A DNA stretch of 64,000 nucleotides from Deltaproteobacteria bacterium (GCA_030694465.1 JAUXYJ010000088.1:62001-126000), one strand, 5' to 3'. Counted from the stretch's first letter, positions 1 through 9,248 are shown. Numbers and translations: made by a program. Notes: a model not told the origin generated them from the letters alone.

Positions 1-650
1 AGCTCAAGCGACTGGAGCCCCTCGGTGTGCTCGATGTCCACATTGAGCACCAACGCGACGTCCGGTCGCACCATCGCAGCCAAGCGCGGGATCTCGCCCA
101 GTTGATTGGTCCCGGTCTCAATCACTGCAGCGCGGTCCTCGTGCGTGAGCTCAAACAAGGTCATCGGGACGCCAATGAGATTGTTGAGATTGCCTTTCGT
201 CGCGAGCGTGCGTCCAAAGAGCGCGCGAGACACACTGGCCGCGAGCTCCTTGGTGGTGGTCTTGCCCGCCGCGCCTCCGATCGCCAACACGGGGATCGCT
301 GCCGCGGCGCGAATGCGCGCGCAATGCGCCGCACCGAGCGCGCCGAGCGCCACCAGCGTATCCGCCACCGTGATCACCACCGCGGCCCCACAGTCCTGCG
401 TGATCGGTCGGTGCGCGAGGATCACTGCCGCCCCACGTTGGGCCGCGGCGGCTGCAAACGTGGCCCCGTCCATCGCCTCGCCCTCAAGGGCAACAAAGAG
501 CTCGCCAGGGCCCACAGCGCGCGAATCCGTACATACCCCCACAACGCCCTCAGGCGGGGTGACGGCACGGGGATCGAGCGTTCCGTGGGTGATCGAGAGC
601 AGCTCTGCGAGCGAAAACGCAGCACGATTCTTCGGGATAGGGGTCGCCAT
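1..650 (-). CDS. murF: UDP-N-acetylmuramoyl-tripeptide--D-alanyl-D-alanine ligase, N-terminal part (runs off left edge)
   Basis: MurF adds D-Ala-D-Ala to the UDP-MurNAc-tripeptide in the last cytoplasmic step of peptidoglycan precursor synthesis. The frame opens at an ATG 12 bases after the murE stop and stays open to base 1, giving about 216 residues, roughly half of a normal MurF. It shows the Mur-ligase N-terminal domain (CTDSR followed by GELFVALEG) and the ATP-binding loop GGAAGKTTTKEL, which matches the Mur G-x-x-G-K-T-T pattern. Further on it has the TKGNLNN segment typical of MurF. It is the last visible gene of the dcw block rsmH-ftsL-ftsI-murE-murF. The truncation comes only from the window edge. 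Confidence 0.93.
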   Translation of the reverse strand, partial: MATPIPKNRAAFSLAELLSITHGTLDPRAVTPPEGVVGVCTDSRAVGPGELFVALEGEAMDGATFAAAAAQRGAAVILAHRPITQDCGAAVVITVADTLVALGALGAAHCARIRAAAAIPVLAIGGAAGKTTTKELAASVSRALFGRTLATKGNLNNLIGVPMTLFELTHEDRAAVIETGTNQLGEIPRLAAMVRPDVALVLNVDIEHTEGLQSLE

Positions 651-662
651 TTGAGTGATTTT

Positions 663-2201
663 CTACAGTGGTTCGCGTCGTGAGAGCACCGCCGCGGCCT
701 CGACACGGTCGTCAAACGCGTGCCGAACGCCGAGCACTTCCTGGTAGGTCTCGTGACCTTTGCCAGCGATCAGCACGACATCGTCTTTGCCTGCGCTCTC
801 AATCGCCACAGCGATCGCCTCGCGTCGATCCAAGACGACACAATAACTTCCTCTCGAAGCGACCGAGAGCTCTTGTGTCGTCACCGCGCGCATTTGCCCA
901 TTCTTCAGACCAACGACCGCGTCGTTGGCGATGTCTGTAGGCGTCTCGCTCCGAGGATTGTCTGTGGTGAGCACCGCAATGTCCGCGCCTTCAGCCACGG
1001 CCAACCCCATCGGAGCACGCTTGCGCGCGTCGCGATCACCGCCACAACCAAAGACGCAAAACAGCCTCCCTCGCGTGACCTTGCGCAGGGCCTGCAAGAC
1101 GTTGGCGAGCGCATCTGGCGTGTGCGCGTAATCCACAAATACCGCAGGAAACCCAGGGTCCTTCGTGCGCACAGGCTCAAGACGACCCGGCGCGCCGATC
1201 GCGTCGGTGAGTGTCGCCGCTGCCTCGCTGAGCGACACGCCCAGCTCAGCGACCGAGGCCAACGCGGTCAAGAGATTCTCGAGGTTGTGCCGACCCACGA
1301 GCGGTGATCGAAGTGCCAGCTCGCCCGCGGGCGAGGCGATGGTTGCGGTGATCCCAGAAGCACTAAAGTCCGCGTTGATCGCGTAGAAATCCGCCGCTCG
1401 GTCACCCCGCGCTGATGTCGTCAGGAGCTGCCCCGCGACTCCCTCGCGCGCCCACGCTGCGCCGGTCGGGTCGTCAATATTCAGCACGCTCATCGCTGGA
1501 CCGAGCGTAGTAAACAGACGCCGCTTGGACTGGGCATAGTCTTCCATCGAGCTGTGAAAATCCAGGTGATCCTGCGTGAGGTTGGTAAACGCTGCCACGC
1601 GAAATCGCACCGACTCGACGCGCTGCAATGCCAGCGCATGCGACGACACCTCCATCGCGATTTCGGTCGCGCCCAGCGCGCGCATCGCGGCCAAGCGGCG
1701 GGTCAAATCGTCGGACTCGGGGGTCGTATGCGCGGCGGCCCAGCGGTGCGCGCCGAGCCGATGTTCGACTGTGCCAAGGATCCCAATCGAGCGGCCTAAT
1801 CGCTGCAAAATATGCTCGATGAGCCAGGTCGTCGTGGTCTTTCCGTTGGTCCCGGTGACACCGATCACCTCCATCGAGAAGCTCGGGTGGCACCACACCG
1901 CAGACGACGCAAACGCCAACGCACGCCGCGCATCTGGCACCACAAGCTGGGGCACCGCGATCGCCAACGGACTCTCTGCGATGACCGCGACCGCTCCTCG
2001 CGCGAGAGCGTCAGGCACGTACACCGCGCCGTCAACGCGCTGCCCTTTGCATGCGACAAACACATCGCCAGGCTGCACTTCGCGGGCATCGTGGCGCACG
2101 TCACAGACCACGGTGGTCGGGTCGCCGATCACAATGGATCCTGCGATTTCTCTGGCAAGATCACCCAGCGTGCTGTGCGCTTCGAGTGCTTCGCCGATCA
2201 C
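663..2201 (-). CDS. murE: UDP-N-acetylmuramoyl-L-alanyl-D-glutamate--2,6-diaminopimelate ligase
   Basis: This cytoplasmic ATP-dependent ligase adds the third amino acid of the peptidoglycan stem peptide. The 512-residue length is normal. The ATP loop GVTGTNGKTTTTW lies at about residues 114-126. The substrate-selecting motif DNPR, near residue 415, is the signature of enzymes that use meso-diaminopimelate rather than lysine, so the wall should be of DAP type. A GKGHE motif near the C terminus also fits MurE. The start codon overlaps the ftsI stop by 4 bases (ATGA), so translation is probably coupled. murF follows 12 bases downstream. Confidence 0.96.
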   Translation of the reverse strand: MIGEALEAHSTLGDLAREIAGSIVIGDPTTVVCDVRHDAREVQPGDVFVACKGQRVDGAVYVPDALARGAVAVIAESPLAIAVPQLVVPDARRALAFASSAVWCHPSFSMEVIGVTGTNGKTTTTWLIEHILQRLGRSIGILGTVEHRLGAHRWAAAHTTPESDDLTRRLAAMRALGATEIAMEVSSHALALQRVESVRFRVAAFTNLTQDHLDFHSSMEDYAQSKRRLFTTLGPAMSVLNIDDPTGAAWAREGVAGQLLTTSARGDRAADFYAINADFSASGITATIASPAGELALRSPLVGRHNLENLLTALASVAELGVSLSEAAATLTDAIGAPGRLEPVRTKDPGFPAVFVDYAHTPDALANVLQALRKVTRGRLFCVFGCGGDRDARKRAPMGLAVAEGADIAVLTTDNPRSETPTDIANDAVVGLKNGQMRAVTTQELSVASRGSYCVVLDRREAIAVAIESAGKDDVVLIAGKGHETYQEVLGVRHAFDDRVEAAAVLSRREPL

Positions 2202-4285
2202 GGCGACCGCTCGCCACTCGCAGACTCGACCGACGGAGAGGTCTGGATCGCGGGCGCGCCAGAGCCTGGCTCAAGGACGAGCGTCACGGTCTGTCCCGGA
2301 AGCAGTGTCTCGGTGGCCGAGGGCTCTTGCCGTACGACCGTCCCGGCACCGCGGAGCTCGACCTGCAATCCCAGCGCGCTTGCGGTGACTAACGCCCTGC
2401 GCGCGGTCATGCCCACCAGGGCGGGGACCGCGACGGGGGCTCCACGATTGGCGAGTGAATTTACAGGAGATTCACGACGAATAGGGGTGGGCACGAGGGG
2501 CCGCATCGCAGGGGGTAGCGCGTCCCCAGCGCTCGCGCGGGTCGCGCCCGATCGACGCAAACGACCCAGATAGCGCAGGGTCTCTTCGGTCACGCGCTGA
2601 AACACCGGCGCAGCCACCGCGCCTCCCGAGTGGTCATGTCCCGAGGGCTCGTCGATCACCACGGTGACGACCACTTCGGGCCGTTGTGCGGGCGCAAAAC
2701 CGATAAATGAGCTCACAAAACGGCTGTCATCGTACCCGCGTCCGTTGCGACGCGCTTTCTGCGCCGTGCCTGTTTTTCCGGCCACGCGCACGCCGTTGAT
2801 CGCCGCCGAGACGCCCGTCCCGCCCTCTTCGGTCACGGTCGTCAGCATCTCGCCCATCAGCCGCGCCACGCGAGGATCAATCACCGCGCGGCCTCCGTCG
2901 GGCACGTTCTCTTCGACCAGCGCACCGGTCGCGTCATGAATGCGACTCACGAGCAACGGTCGCAGCAACAGCCCACCATTTGCGACCGCGCCGAGCGCCT
3001 GGGCGAGCTGAATCGTGGTGACTCCGATGCCTTGCCCGAACGCCACGGTCGCCACCTCGACCTCGTACCAACGACGCTCACCAAAGCGCGCGCGCGCTTC
3101 GCTTGCGAGCGGCAACCCTGTGCGCTCGCCGAAGCCAAAGCGCCTAAAGACCCGCTCAAGGCCGTCTGCGCCGAGCGCGAGTCCGACCTGGGCCGCGCCA
3201 ATGTTCGACGATCGCGCCAAGACCTGCATCGGGGTCATCCAGTTGTCGGGATGCGTGTCGTGGATCGTTCGATCCGCGATCGTAAACGTCCCGCCATACG
3301 TGTTGATAAGCTGCCCTGCTTGGATCGTGTTTGAGTCGAGCGCGCCGGCGATGGTAAAAATCTTCATCGTCGAGCCAGGCTCGTAGCGCTCTGCGACGGC
3401 GCGATTGCGGCGGTCCTCAGGTGCACTCCGGCCGACAAAATTCGGGTCAAACGTCGGATAGCTCGCCATCGCGAGCACCTCGCCCGTACGCGGATCCGTG
3501 ACGATCACGCTGCCACCGACGGCCTCACTCGCGCGGACCATTTCGCCCAGCTCGCGCTCGGCAATAAACTGAATGGTCTTGTCGATGGTGAGCGTTACGT
3601 CATGTCCCGCGCTCCCCTCGCCTGGCGTCAACCCCTCGGCAAACACCAGCCTGCCCATCGCGTCACGGACGCCACGAAGCTGTGCAGAGCTCCCGCGCAA
3701 GCGCTCATTCAGTGTGTACTCAATGCCCTCAATACCGTGACCGTCGATGTCCACCGCGCCGATGACGTGCGCAGCGAGCTCGCGGTTCGGGTACCAACGA
3801 TGGGGCTCATTGACGAGCGAGAGCCCGTCGTCCGCGCGGAGCGTGTACTCACGCATGATCGCGCGCACTGCGCTCGCTTCGTCGGGCGACAAGTTGCGTT
3901 TGATCCAGCGAAATCCCAGGTCGCGACGCATGTCCTCGACCACCTGCCGGGGCTCGAGCGCGAGCACACCCGCGAGGCGTGTGCCGAGCGCGACGACGTC
4001 CACAGCGTGTCGGCGTAGCGCGCGTGGGTTGGCCTGCAGCGACGCGCCATCGACGGTGACCGCCAGCGCTGTGTGGTTTCGATCAAAGATTGTCCCTCGG
4101 CGAGGCGCCTGATGGACCTCGCGGTCGTATTGCTGCTGCGCTAGCTCGCGCAAGTGCGGAGCTTGCCGAATCTGCAGCTCGTGTGCCCGCGCAGCGAGCG
4201 TGAGAAATCCCACGCCGATGCCCGTCACAAGCATCCCCAATCGCACCTTCATCCAGCGCGCGCGGCGAGGTTCGAGGTTTCTCAT
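2198..4285 (-). CDS. ftsI: Septal peptidoglycan transpeptidase (class B penicillin-binding protein, FtsI/PBP3-like) with C-terminal PASTA domain
   Basis: A class B penicillin-binding protein that crosslinks septal peptidoglycan in the periplasm. A single N-terminal membrane anchor lies at about residues 13-33. The dimerisation domain follows, then the transpeptidase domain with the active-site GSTMK (Ser near residue 303), the SSN motif near 359 and the KTGT motif near 502. The last 80 or so residues form one PASTA repeat (starts VPALVGMT, ends LVLEPG), which is typical of Gram-positive and many deltaproteobacterial homologues but absent from E. coli FtsI. A Pro/Arg-rich linker separates the domains. 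The gene overlaps ftsL and murE by 4 bases each. Confidence 0.94.
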   Translation of the reverse strand: MRNLEPRRARWMKVRLGMLVTGIGVGFLTLAARAHELQIRQAPHLRELAQQQYDREVHQAPRRGTIFDRNHTALAVTVDGASLQANPRALRRHAVDVVALGTRLAGVLALEPRQVVEDMRRDLGFRWIKRNLSPDEASAVRAIMREYTLRADDGLSLVNEPHRWYPNRELAAHVIGAVDIDGHGIEGIEYTLNERLRGSSAQLRGVRDAMGRLVFAEGLTPGEGSAGHDVTLTIDKTIQFIAERELGEMVRASEAVGGSVIVTDPRTGEVLAMASYPTFDPNFVGRSAPEDRRNRAVAERYEPGSTMKIFTIAGALDSNTIQAGQLINTYGGTFTIADRTIHDTHPDNWMTPMQVLARSSNIGAAQVGLALGADGLERVFRRFGFGERTGLPLASEARARFGERRWYEVEVATVAFGQGIGVTTIQLAQALGAVANGGLLLRPLLVSRIHDATGALVEENVPDGGRAVIDPRVARLMGEMLTTVTEEGGTGVSAAINGVRVAGKTGTAQKARRNGRGYDDSRFVSSFIGFAPAQRPEVVVTVVIDEPSGHDHSGGAVAAPVFQRVTEETLRYLGRLRRSGATRASAGDALPPAMRPLVPTPIRRESPVNSLANRGAPVAVPALVGMTARRALVTASALGLQVELRGAGTVVRQEPSATETLLPGQTVTLVLEPGSGAPAIQTSPSVESASGERSP

Positions 4286-4593
4286 CGTGCCCTCCCGGAC
4301 AGCCGCGCGGGTCGCACGCTGCCACCCACGACGAGCGTGGTGACGCGGTCGGGTTCGATCATGCCAAGGTCCCCCTGCGCCAGCTGCGTGAGCGCTTGCG
4401 GCGAGCGCCGCGAGGACAGCTCAATTCGCAATTGATTCGCGCGCTCACGCAGGCGCTGGCCCTCGGTGCGCGCCTCTTGGACGCGATAACCGGCCGCGAC
4501 GTTCTTAAACCGCAGCGCCAGGTGCGTGATAAACGCCGTGCTCGCAGATGCGATGGACAGCGTAAGCAATGCGATAAACCGAAACGTTGTCAT
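4282..4593 (-). CDS. ftsL: Cell division protein FtsL-like bitopic membrane protein
   Basis: A 103-residue protein at the position where ftsL always lies, between rsmH and ftsI. The ATG at 4593 overlaps the rsmH stop (ATGA) and its own stop overlaps the ftsI start, so the three genes are translationally linked. The N terminus has a membrane helix (about residues 5-25) followed by a heptad-like helical stretch rich in Arg, Glu and Leu, the bitopic coiled-coil layout by which FtsL recruits FtsB and the FtsWI synthase. FtsL is poorly conserved, so the call rests mainly on synteny, size and topology. The frame stays open upstream of 4593, but that part lies inside rsmH. Confidence 0.85.
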   Translation of the reverse strand: MTTFRFIALLTLSIASASTAFITHLALRFKNVAAGYRVQEARTEGQRLRERANQLRIELSSRRSPQALTQLAQGDLGMIEPDRVTTLVVGGSVRPARLSGRAR

Positions 4594-5549
4594 CTGTCGT
4601 CCTCCGACAAGAGCGCGTCCACGCGTCGCGCGACACGCAAATGAGCGCTGCGTGAACGTGGGTTGCGAAGCTGCTCGCTCTCGGATGGATCGATGGGCTT
4701 TTTGGTGAGCGGCACCAGCGAGGGGTCCTCGCGAAAGGCCCACTTGACCTGTCGATCTTCGAGCGAGTGAAAAGAGATAATCGCTGCAATTCCGCCCATG
4801 GTCAGCATATTGGGCAGCGACGCCAGCATGGCTTCTAGCTCGCCAAGCTCGTCGTTGACCGCGATTCGCAGGGCCTGAAACGTGCGGGTCGCTGGGTCTG
4901 CCGACTTGTTCTTGCCGAAGCGTTTGGGTCCGAGGACTCGGTAGACCGCGGCGGCGAGATCCCCCGTGCGCAAGAGCTTTCCCTCGTCTCGGGCGCGCAA
5001 AATCGCACGCGAAATCGGCCTAGATGCACGCTCATCGCCGAGGGTAAAGAGCAAGTCTGCGAGCTCTTTTTCATCGAGCCGATCAATGAGCTCTGCCGCG
5101 GTCTCGCCACGCGACGTGTCCATCCGCATGTCGAGCGGACCGTCCGAGCGAAAGCTCATCCCGCGGGACGGATCATCGATCTGGGGAGACGAGATGCCGA
5201 GGTCCGCGATGACTCCATTCACCTGCGAAATACCTAGTGAATCAAGCACCGATCGCGCAGCCGACATCCTTGCATCCACGATGGTGAGGCGGTCGCCAAA
5301 GCGTTGCAACCGTGCCGCTGCGGCCACACGGGCTCGAGGATCTCGGTCGATCCCGATCACTCGCCCGCTGGGTCCGCATGCCTCAAGAATGGCCTCGGTG
5401 TGCCCGCCGCCGCCGAGCGTGAGATCGAGGTAGAGCCCGCCGTCGCGTGGCGCGATCGCGAGGCACACCTCGTCACGCAGCACGGTGACGTGTTCAAACG
5501 CGCTGCGGTTCGTTGCGCTGTCGGTGGTTGCTTCGTCGTCGGTGACCAT
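4590..5549 (-). CDS. rsmH: 16S rRNA (cytosine-1402-N4)-methyltransferase
   Basis: RsmH (MraW) methylates C1402 of 16S rRNA using S-adenosylmethionine. The 319-residue protein has the family hallmarks: HVTVLRDEV near the N terminus, the SAM-binding DLTLGGGGHTEAIL, then GIDRDP, ADLGISSPQ and GMSFRSDGPLDMRM. The C-terminal part has the FQALRIAVNDEL and IISFHSLEDR motifs. It is the first gene of the dcw block here. mraZ, which often precedes it, is absent, and a divergent gene begins 91 bases away. Confidence 0.96.
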   Translation of the reverse strand: MVTDDEATTDSATNRSAFEHVTVLRDEVCLAIAPRDGGLYLDLTLGGGGHTEAILEACGPSGRVIGIDRDPRARVAAAARLQRFGDRLTIVDARMSAARSVLDSLGISQVNGVIADLGISSPQIDDPSRGMSFRSDGPLDMRMDTSRGETAAELIDRLDEKELADLLFTLGDERASRPISRAILRARDEGKLLRTGDLAAAVYRVLGPKRFGKNKSADPATRTFQALRIAVNDELGELEAMLASLPNMLTMGGIAAIISFHSLEDRQVKWAFREDPSLVPLTKKPIDPSESEQLRNPRSRSAHLRVARRVDALLSEDDR

Positions 5550-5640
5550 GGGAGTTGCCGTAACTCCCGCTCATCGAACATTTTGTCGCCTTGGGTCAAT
5601 TAATCGACGAGCCCCGGACTGCGCTACACTGCGCGCTGTC

Positions 5641-6174
5641 GTGAGCGAATCAGCCGCTGAGCCTCAACCATCCCCTGCCCCACCCATCGAGCAGCCGCTG
5701 GCGAACGATCCGTCCGAGCAAGAGCCCCTCGAGCTCGCTTGGAAGCGCGCCGTGGAGAGCTGGGACGACCCCGCCGCGCACCGTGCGTTTGTCGCGTTGG
5801 CCTCGGCAATAGACCAGCTCAACGTCGCAGCCAGCCGCTATCGCGCAGCCAAAGAGACACAGAGCGAACCCATCGTGGCGGGCTACCGAGTGCCCGGCGA
5901 CCGAGCGAGCCGTGTCGAGATCGCCGACCGAGGCCTGCAGTTGGTCCTCGCTCAGGCCCTCGCGCGCCTCGATCGCATGCCTCGAACGCGCCGCGCGCGA
6001 CCAGGACAATGGATGCTCCCGGTCGCCGCGCTCATGATGCTGCTCGGGCTGAGCTTTCTTGGCAAAATCATGACTGGTCGGTCAGTGTTTACGTCGCTGC
6101 CGGTGATCGCGCTCGAGATGCTGGTGGTGGCGATCATCCCTTGGGGTCGGTTCAGCGCAGGTCATCACGAGTGA
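5641..6174 (+). CDS. Small membrane protein of unknown function, first gene of the GTPase/kinase/thiL operon
   Basis: Not recognised. With the GTG at 5641 the protein has 177 residues: a Pro/Glu-rich, probably soluble N terminus, a helical middle part (about residues 30-115) and two predicted membrane helices at the C terminus (about residues 122-145 and 151-170). The frame is open upstream to 5485, but that part overlaps the divergent rsmH. A -10-like TACACT ends 10 bases before the GTG and no Shine-Dalgarno sequence is visible, so the message may be leaderless. The stop overlaps the GTG of the next gene (GTGA). The downstream MglA-like GTPase makes a membrane partner for a small G protein an obvious but unproven guess. 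Confidence 0.7.
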   Translation: MSESAAEPQPSPAPPIEQPLANDPSEQEPLELAWKRAVESWDDPAAHRAFVALASAIDQLNVAASRYRAAKETQSEPIVAGYRVPGDRASRVEIADRGLQLVLAQALARLDRMPRTRRARPGQWMLPVAALMMLLGLSFLGKIMTGRSVFTSLPVIALEMLVVAIIPWGRFSAGHHE

Positions 6175-6824
6175 GATGCAGCGCCAACAACGCGAGCGTG
6201 ACCCTGCGCTTTGCATATTGTGGCGCCGCCGGAGTCGGAAAGACCAGCAATTTGGCCGGGCTCCACGCGCGTAGCGTGCACACCTCGCGCAGCCACCTCG
6301 CGCGCCTGGCGTCACGCTCAGACCGGACCGCGATCTTTGATCTCAGGCTCGAAATCCCGCACGCACCCAGCGCGCTGAGCATTGAGCTGTGTTGCGTCTC
6401 GGGCGAGGCCAAAGATCCCAGCACACACCGCTGGCTGCTGCGCAACGCCGACGTGATCGTGTTTGTCGCGGACTCGCGGATCGCGGCGGCCCAGTCCAAC
6501 GCGGATGCGTTTCTTGCGCTCAAGACGCACCTCCGATCGGTCGGAATGGACCCCCGCCAGGTGCCGATGGTGATCCAGTTTAACCGACAAGATGAGCCAA
6601 AGATTCGCAGCTCGACCGAGCTCCTTCATCTCGCCAGCGCAGGGCGCGAGCGGGTGTTTCTTGCGTCAGCGGCGCAGGGACGCGGGATCGTCGAGACTTT
6701 CGTCGGCGCGATGGATGTGTTGCTGACCTCTGTCGCAAACGAGCGAAGCGGACCCGAGGTCTTGCGCTCCCACGCTGCACAAATCCGTGCGCAGACCGCG
6801 GCGCTGATGACCTCGCCAGACTAG
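6171..6824 (+). CDS. MglA-like small Ras-family GTPase
   Basis: About 217 residues with the start of a small G protein: a beta strand (VTLRFAYCG), P-loop GAAGVGKTS and then NLAGLH. This follows the MglA pattern, in which the loop runs GKTTNL. VIVFVADS is the strand-4 signature seen in MglA (VVFVADS). The base-recognition motif reads FNRQDEP (NKxD-like) and a later SAAQGRG fits G5. The switch-II motif is unusual, with VSGEAKD where MglA has the PGQ segment, so hydrolysis or effector binding may be altered. The GTG start overlaps the upstream stop. MglA homologues set cell polarity in myxobacteria, but this divergent copy sits with a kinase and thiL, so its role is open. Confidence 0.75.
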   Translation: MRCSANNASVTLRFAYCGAAGVGKTSNLAGLHARSVHTSRSHLARLASRSDRTAIFDLRLEIPHAPSALSIELCCVSGEAKDPSTHRWLLRNADVIVFVADSRIAAAQSNADAFLALKTHLRSVGMDPRQVPMVIQFNRQDEPKIRSSTELLHLASAGRERVFLASAAQGRGIVETFVGAMDVLLTSVANERSGPEVLRSHAAQIRAQTAALMTSPD

Positions 6825-6876
6825 TGCGCTCCCAACGAAACTCCCAACGCTTCATCGATCGCGCAAGACGACGCTT

Positions 6877-8289
6877 ATGCAGAACACACTCCAGGCCCTC
6901 GCATCTCTCGACGCGTTTCTTGATGCCGAAGCGGTGCGAGTCGCGCTGCGTGATTTGTGGCCGCCCGACGCATGCGCGCTCACGGTCGTTCGTGAAGATG
7001 GCAGCACGTGGATCGGGCTCGATGAGCCGATTGGACCTTACGCCCTGTGTCAGCTGGTCGATGGCTATGAGTCGACCCGCTCGGCGTGTGAGTCGCTTGT
7101 GCAGCTCACGTTGCGCGGGGCCATCGCGCAGCGGAATGTCGTGACCGAGCAGTGTTTTACCGGGGCATTGTACGTTCGTGCCGCGATCCGAGTGGCTGAG
7201 ACCGAGTTTGGTCGTGTGATCGCGGGGCCGTTTCGAGCCCCCAACGCGGTGCAACTTGACGCGAGCCTGACGGCCCTTGAGCCTGCAATCGAGGACGCCC
7301 AGGCCACGCGAGAGTTTGCGCTGCTGCCTTCGCTGGATGCGACCGTCGCGCGCGAGCGCGTGCACGTGATCAGAGTCCTGCTTGAGACGCTCTGTCTTCA
7401 GCGATTTCGCGAGCTAGGCCGCGAGGATCGTGCGCACGCCGTGAGCGCCCTCGCAGAAGAGTTGGCTCGCAAGAACGAAGCGCTCTTGAGCGCAAACGAG
7501 CACCTCCGCGAGCTCGATCGGATCAAGGGAAATTTCTTGGCGACCATCTCGCACGAGCTGAAGACTCCGCTGACGTCGATCATGGGATACGCCGAGATGC
7601 TCGGTGAAAACATCGGCGGAGATCTGTCCACCGAGCAGCGAAATTTCGTCCGAGTGATCTTCGATCGAGCCCAGCAATTGCACGGAATGATCACTTCGCT
7701 CATCGAACTCGCGCGCATGGATCACACGCGATCGAGTCACCACTTCGCGTCCGTGGACATCGTCGCATTGGTTCGCGAAGCCTCGGCGACGTTTGCTCCC
7801 ATCGCTCGCAAACGCAACATGGAGCTCTCTGTCGAGCTCGAGCCCGATCTGCCCAGCGTCTGGGGCGACCAAGGCTACCTCCGGCAGGTCTTGCAAAACC
7901 TTGTCGACAACGCGCTGAAGTTTACGCCGGATGGTGGACGCATCGTGATCTCCCTGCGCTCGGTCGAAGCGCCGCTTCCCTCTCGCCGCGTCGAGGAGAG
8001 CGACGACGAAAACATAGGCTCCTCGGTACTCAACATGCCCGTCCCCGCGATCGAGCTGTCGGTCCGTGACAGCGGCGTCGGCATCCCAGTGTCCGAACGT
8101 CCTCGCGTTTTCGATGCATTTTATCAGGTCGATGCGGGGGTGACGCGCCAGTTCGGCGGCGCGGGTCTCGGGCTCGCGATCGTCCGAAGGGTGGTGCTCG
8201 CTCACCGCGGGCTCCTCGAGATCGGCGACCCCGAGAACGGCATTGGTGCCGTCATCACCATCACCCTTCACACCATGCAGACCTCGTGA
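6877..8289 (+). CDS. Soluble sensor histidine kinase
   Basis: A 470-residue cytoplasmic histidine kinase with no membrane helix. Residues 1 to about 185 form an input domain with a GAF/PocR-like look (a beta-rich stretch ending FGRVIAGPFR), followed by a short coiled coil. The phosphoacceptor box FLATISHELKTPLTS places the histidine near residue 225. The ATPase domain shows the N box (NLVDNALKFTPDGG), the G1 box (DSGVGIP) and the G2 box (GGAGLGLAIV). No receiver domain or response-regulator gene lies beside it. The gene is 52 bases downstream of the GTPase gene and its stop overlaps the thiL start (GTGA), so the set looks like one transcription unit. Confidence 0.9.
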   Translation: MQNTLQALASLDAFLDAEAVRVALRDLWPPDACALTVVREDGSTWIGLDEPIGPYALCQLVDGYESTRSACESLVQLTLRGAIAQRNVVTEQCFTGALYVRAAIRVAETEFGRVIAGPFRAPNAVQLDASLTALEPAIEDAQATREFALLPSLDATVARERVHVIRVLLETLCLQRFRELGREDRAHAVSALAEELARKNEALLSANEHLRELDRIKGNFLATISHELKTPLTSIMGYAEMLGENIGGDLSTEQRNFVRVIFDRAQQLHGMITSLIELARMDHTRSSHHFASVDIVALVREASATFAPIARKRNMELSVELEPDLPSVWGDQGYLRQVLQNLVDNALKFTPDGGRIVISLRSVEAPLPSRRVEESDDENIGSSVLNMPVPAIELSVRDSGVGIPVSERPRVFDAFYQVDAGVTRQFGGAGLGLAIVRRVVLAHRGLLEIGDPENGIGAVITITLHTMQTS

Positions 8290-9236
8290 ACCTCGAATTC
8301 GCACGTATCGCGCGCTTGCAACGCCGCTTTCGCCAACCCCACCCAGACGTGGTCGCCATCGGCGACGATGCCGCGGTGCTCCCCCCGTCCAGCGAGGCGC
8401 TCGTTCTCACCGTGGATGCATCCGTCGAGGGTGTGCATTTTCGACGCGAGTGGCTCTCGTGGCGCGAGGTCGCCATGCGCGCTGTGCACGCCGCTGCGAG
8501 CGACGTTGCCGCGATGGGAGGCGATTTTGCTAGCCATTCTGCAGGGCTTTTGTTCGCTCTCGAGCTCCCAACAGAGGGCTTCTCCGAGGGCGACTTCGAC
8601 GAGCTCATCGAGGGGCTCGCGCTCGCCGCTGAGTCACTCAACGCGCAAGTCCTCGGCGGCAACCTCGCACGCGCAGCGTCATCCCACGTGTCCATCACGA
8701 CCACTGCGCTCGGTGTTGTGCGCGGCCCAAAGCTGCTGCGCTCGGGGGCTGTGCCGGGCGATTCGCTGTGCGTCACGGGCCCTGTGGGCGCCGCGGCAGT
8801 GGGCCTGCGCGCCTTGATCGCGCAGCGTGAGGCCGAGCCTGCCTTCGCGCGCTTCGTGCAAGCGTGGCGGCACCCACGCGCGCATCTCGAAGCGGGGTCC
8901 GAACTCACGCGAATCGCCACCGCATGCATTGATGTGAGCGATGGACTCTTGCAAGACGCTTCGCACCTCGCGCTTGCATCCCACGTTGGCCTTGAGATCA
9001 CCTCGTCGCGCATCCCCATGCTCGAGGGTCAGCGCTCCGCGGCGCTCGCGCTCGCGGGCGACGCGTTAGCGCTCGCGCTCACCGGAGGCGAAGACTACGT
9101 CCTGCTCTTTACCAGCAAAAATCCAGAGAATTATTGCACGATCGGACGAGTCACTGCGGGCACAGGCGTTCGTGTCGATGGTGTCGAGATCGGGACCGCA
9201 GCGCCCTCGCTTGGGTGGGATCACTTCAAGACGTAG
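8286..9236 (+). CDS. thiL: Thiamine-monophosphate kinase
   Basis: ThiL phosphorylates thiamine monophosphate to the active cofactor thiamine diphosphate. The 316-residue length is normal. Family motifs are clear: VAIGDDAAVL (metal and ATP binding), LTVDASVEGVHFR, AASDVAAMGG, then ALGVVRG, IDVSDGLLQD and GGEDYVLLF near the C terminus. These match the PurM/ThiL fold. The GTG start at 8286 overlaps the stop of the histidine kinase gene by 4 bases. No other thiamine gene is nearby, so its place in a signalling operon seems to be a matter of chromosomal context rather than pathway. Confidence 0.95.
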   Translation: MNLEFARIARLQRRFRQPHPDVVAIGDDAAVLPPSSEALVLTVDASVEGVHFRREWLSWREVAMRAVHAAASDVAAMGGDFASHSAGLLFALELPTEGFSEGDFDELIEGLALAAESLNAQVLGGNLARAASSHVSITTTALGVVRGPKLLRSGAVPGDSLCVTGPVGAAAVGLRALIAQREAEPAFARFVQAWRHPRAHLEAGSELTRIATACIDVSDGLLQDASHLALASHVGLEITSSRIPMLEGQRSAALALAGDALALALTGGEDYVLLFTSKNPENYCTIGRVTAGTGVRVDGVEIGTAAPSLGWDHFKT

Positions 9237-9248
9237 GCAGCCGAGCGG

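Noticed and set aside
27-683. Plus-strand open frame opposite murF
   Set aside because: It is a shadow of the murF/murE minus-strand frames; its composition is Arg/His-rich and it has no domain.
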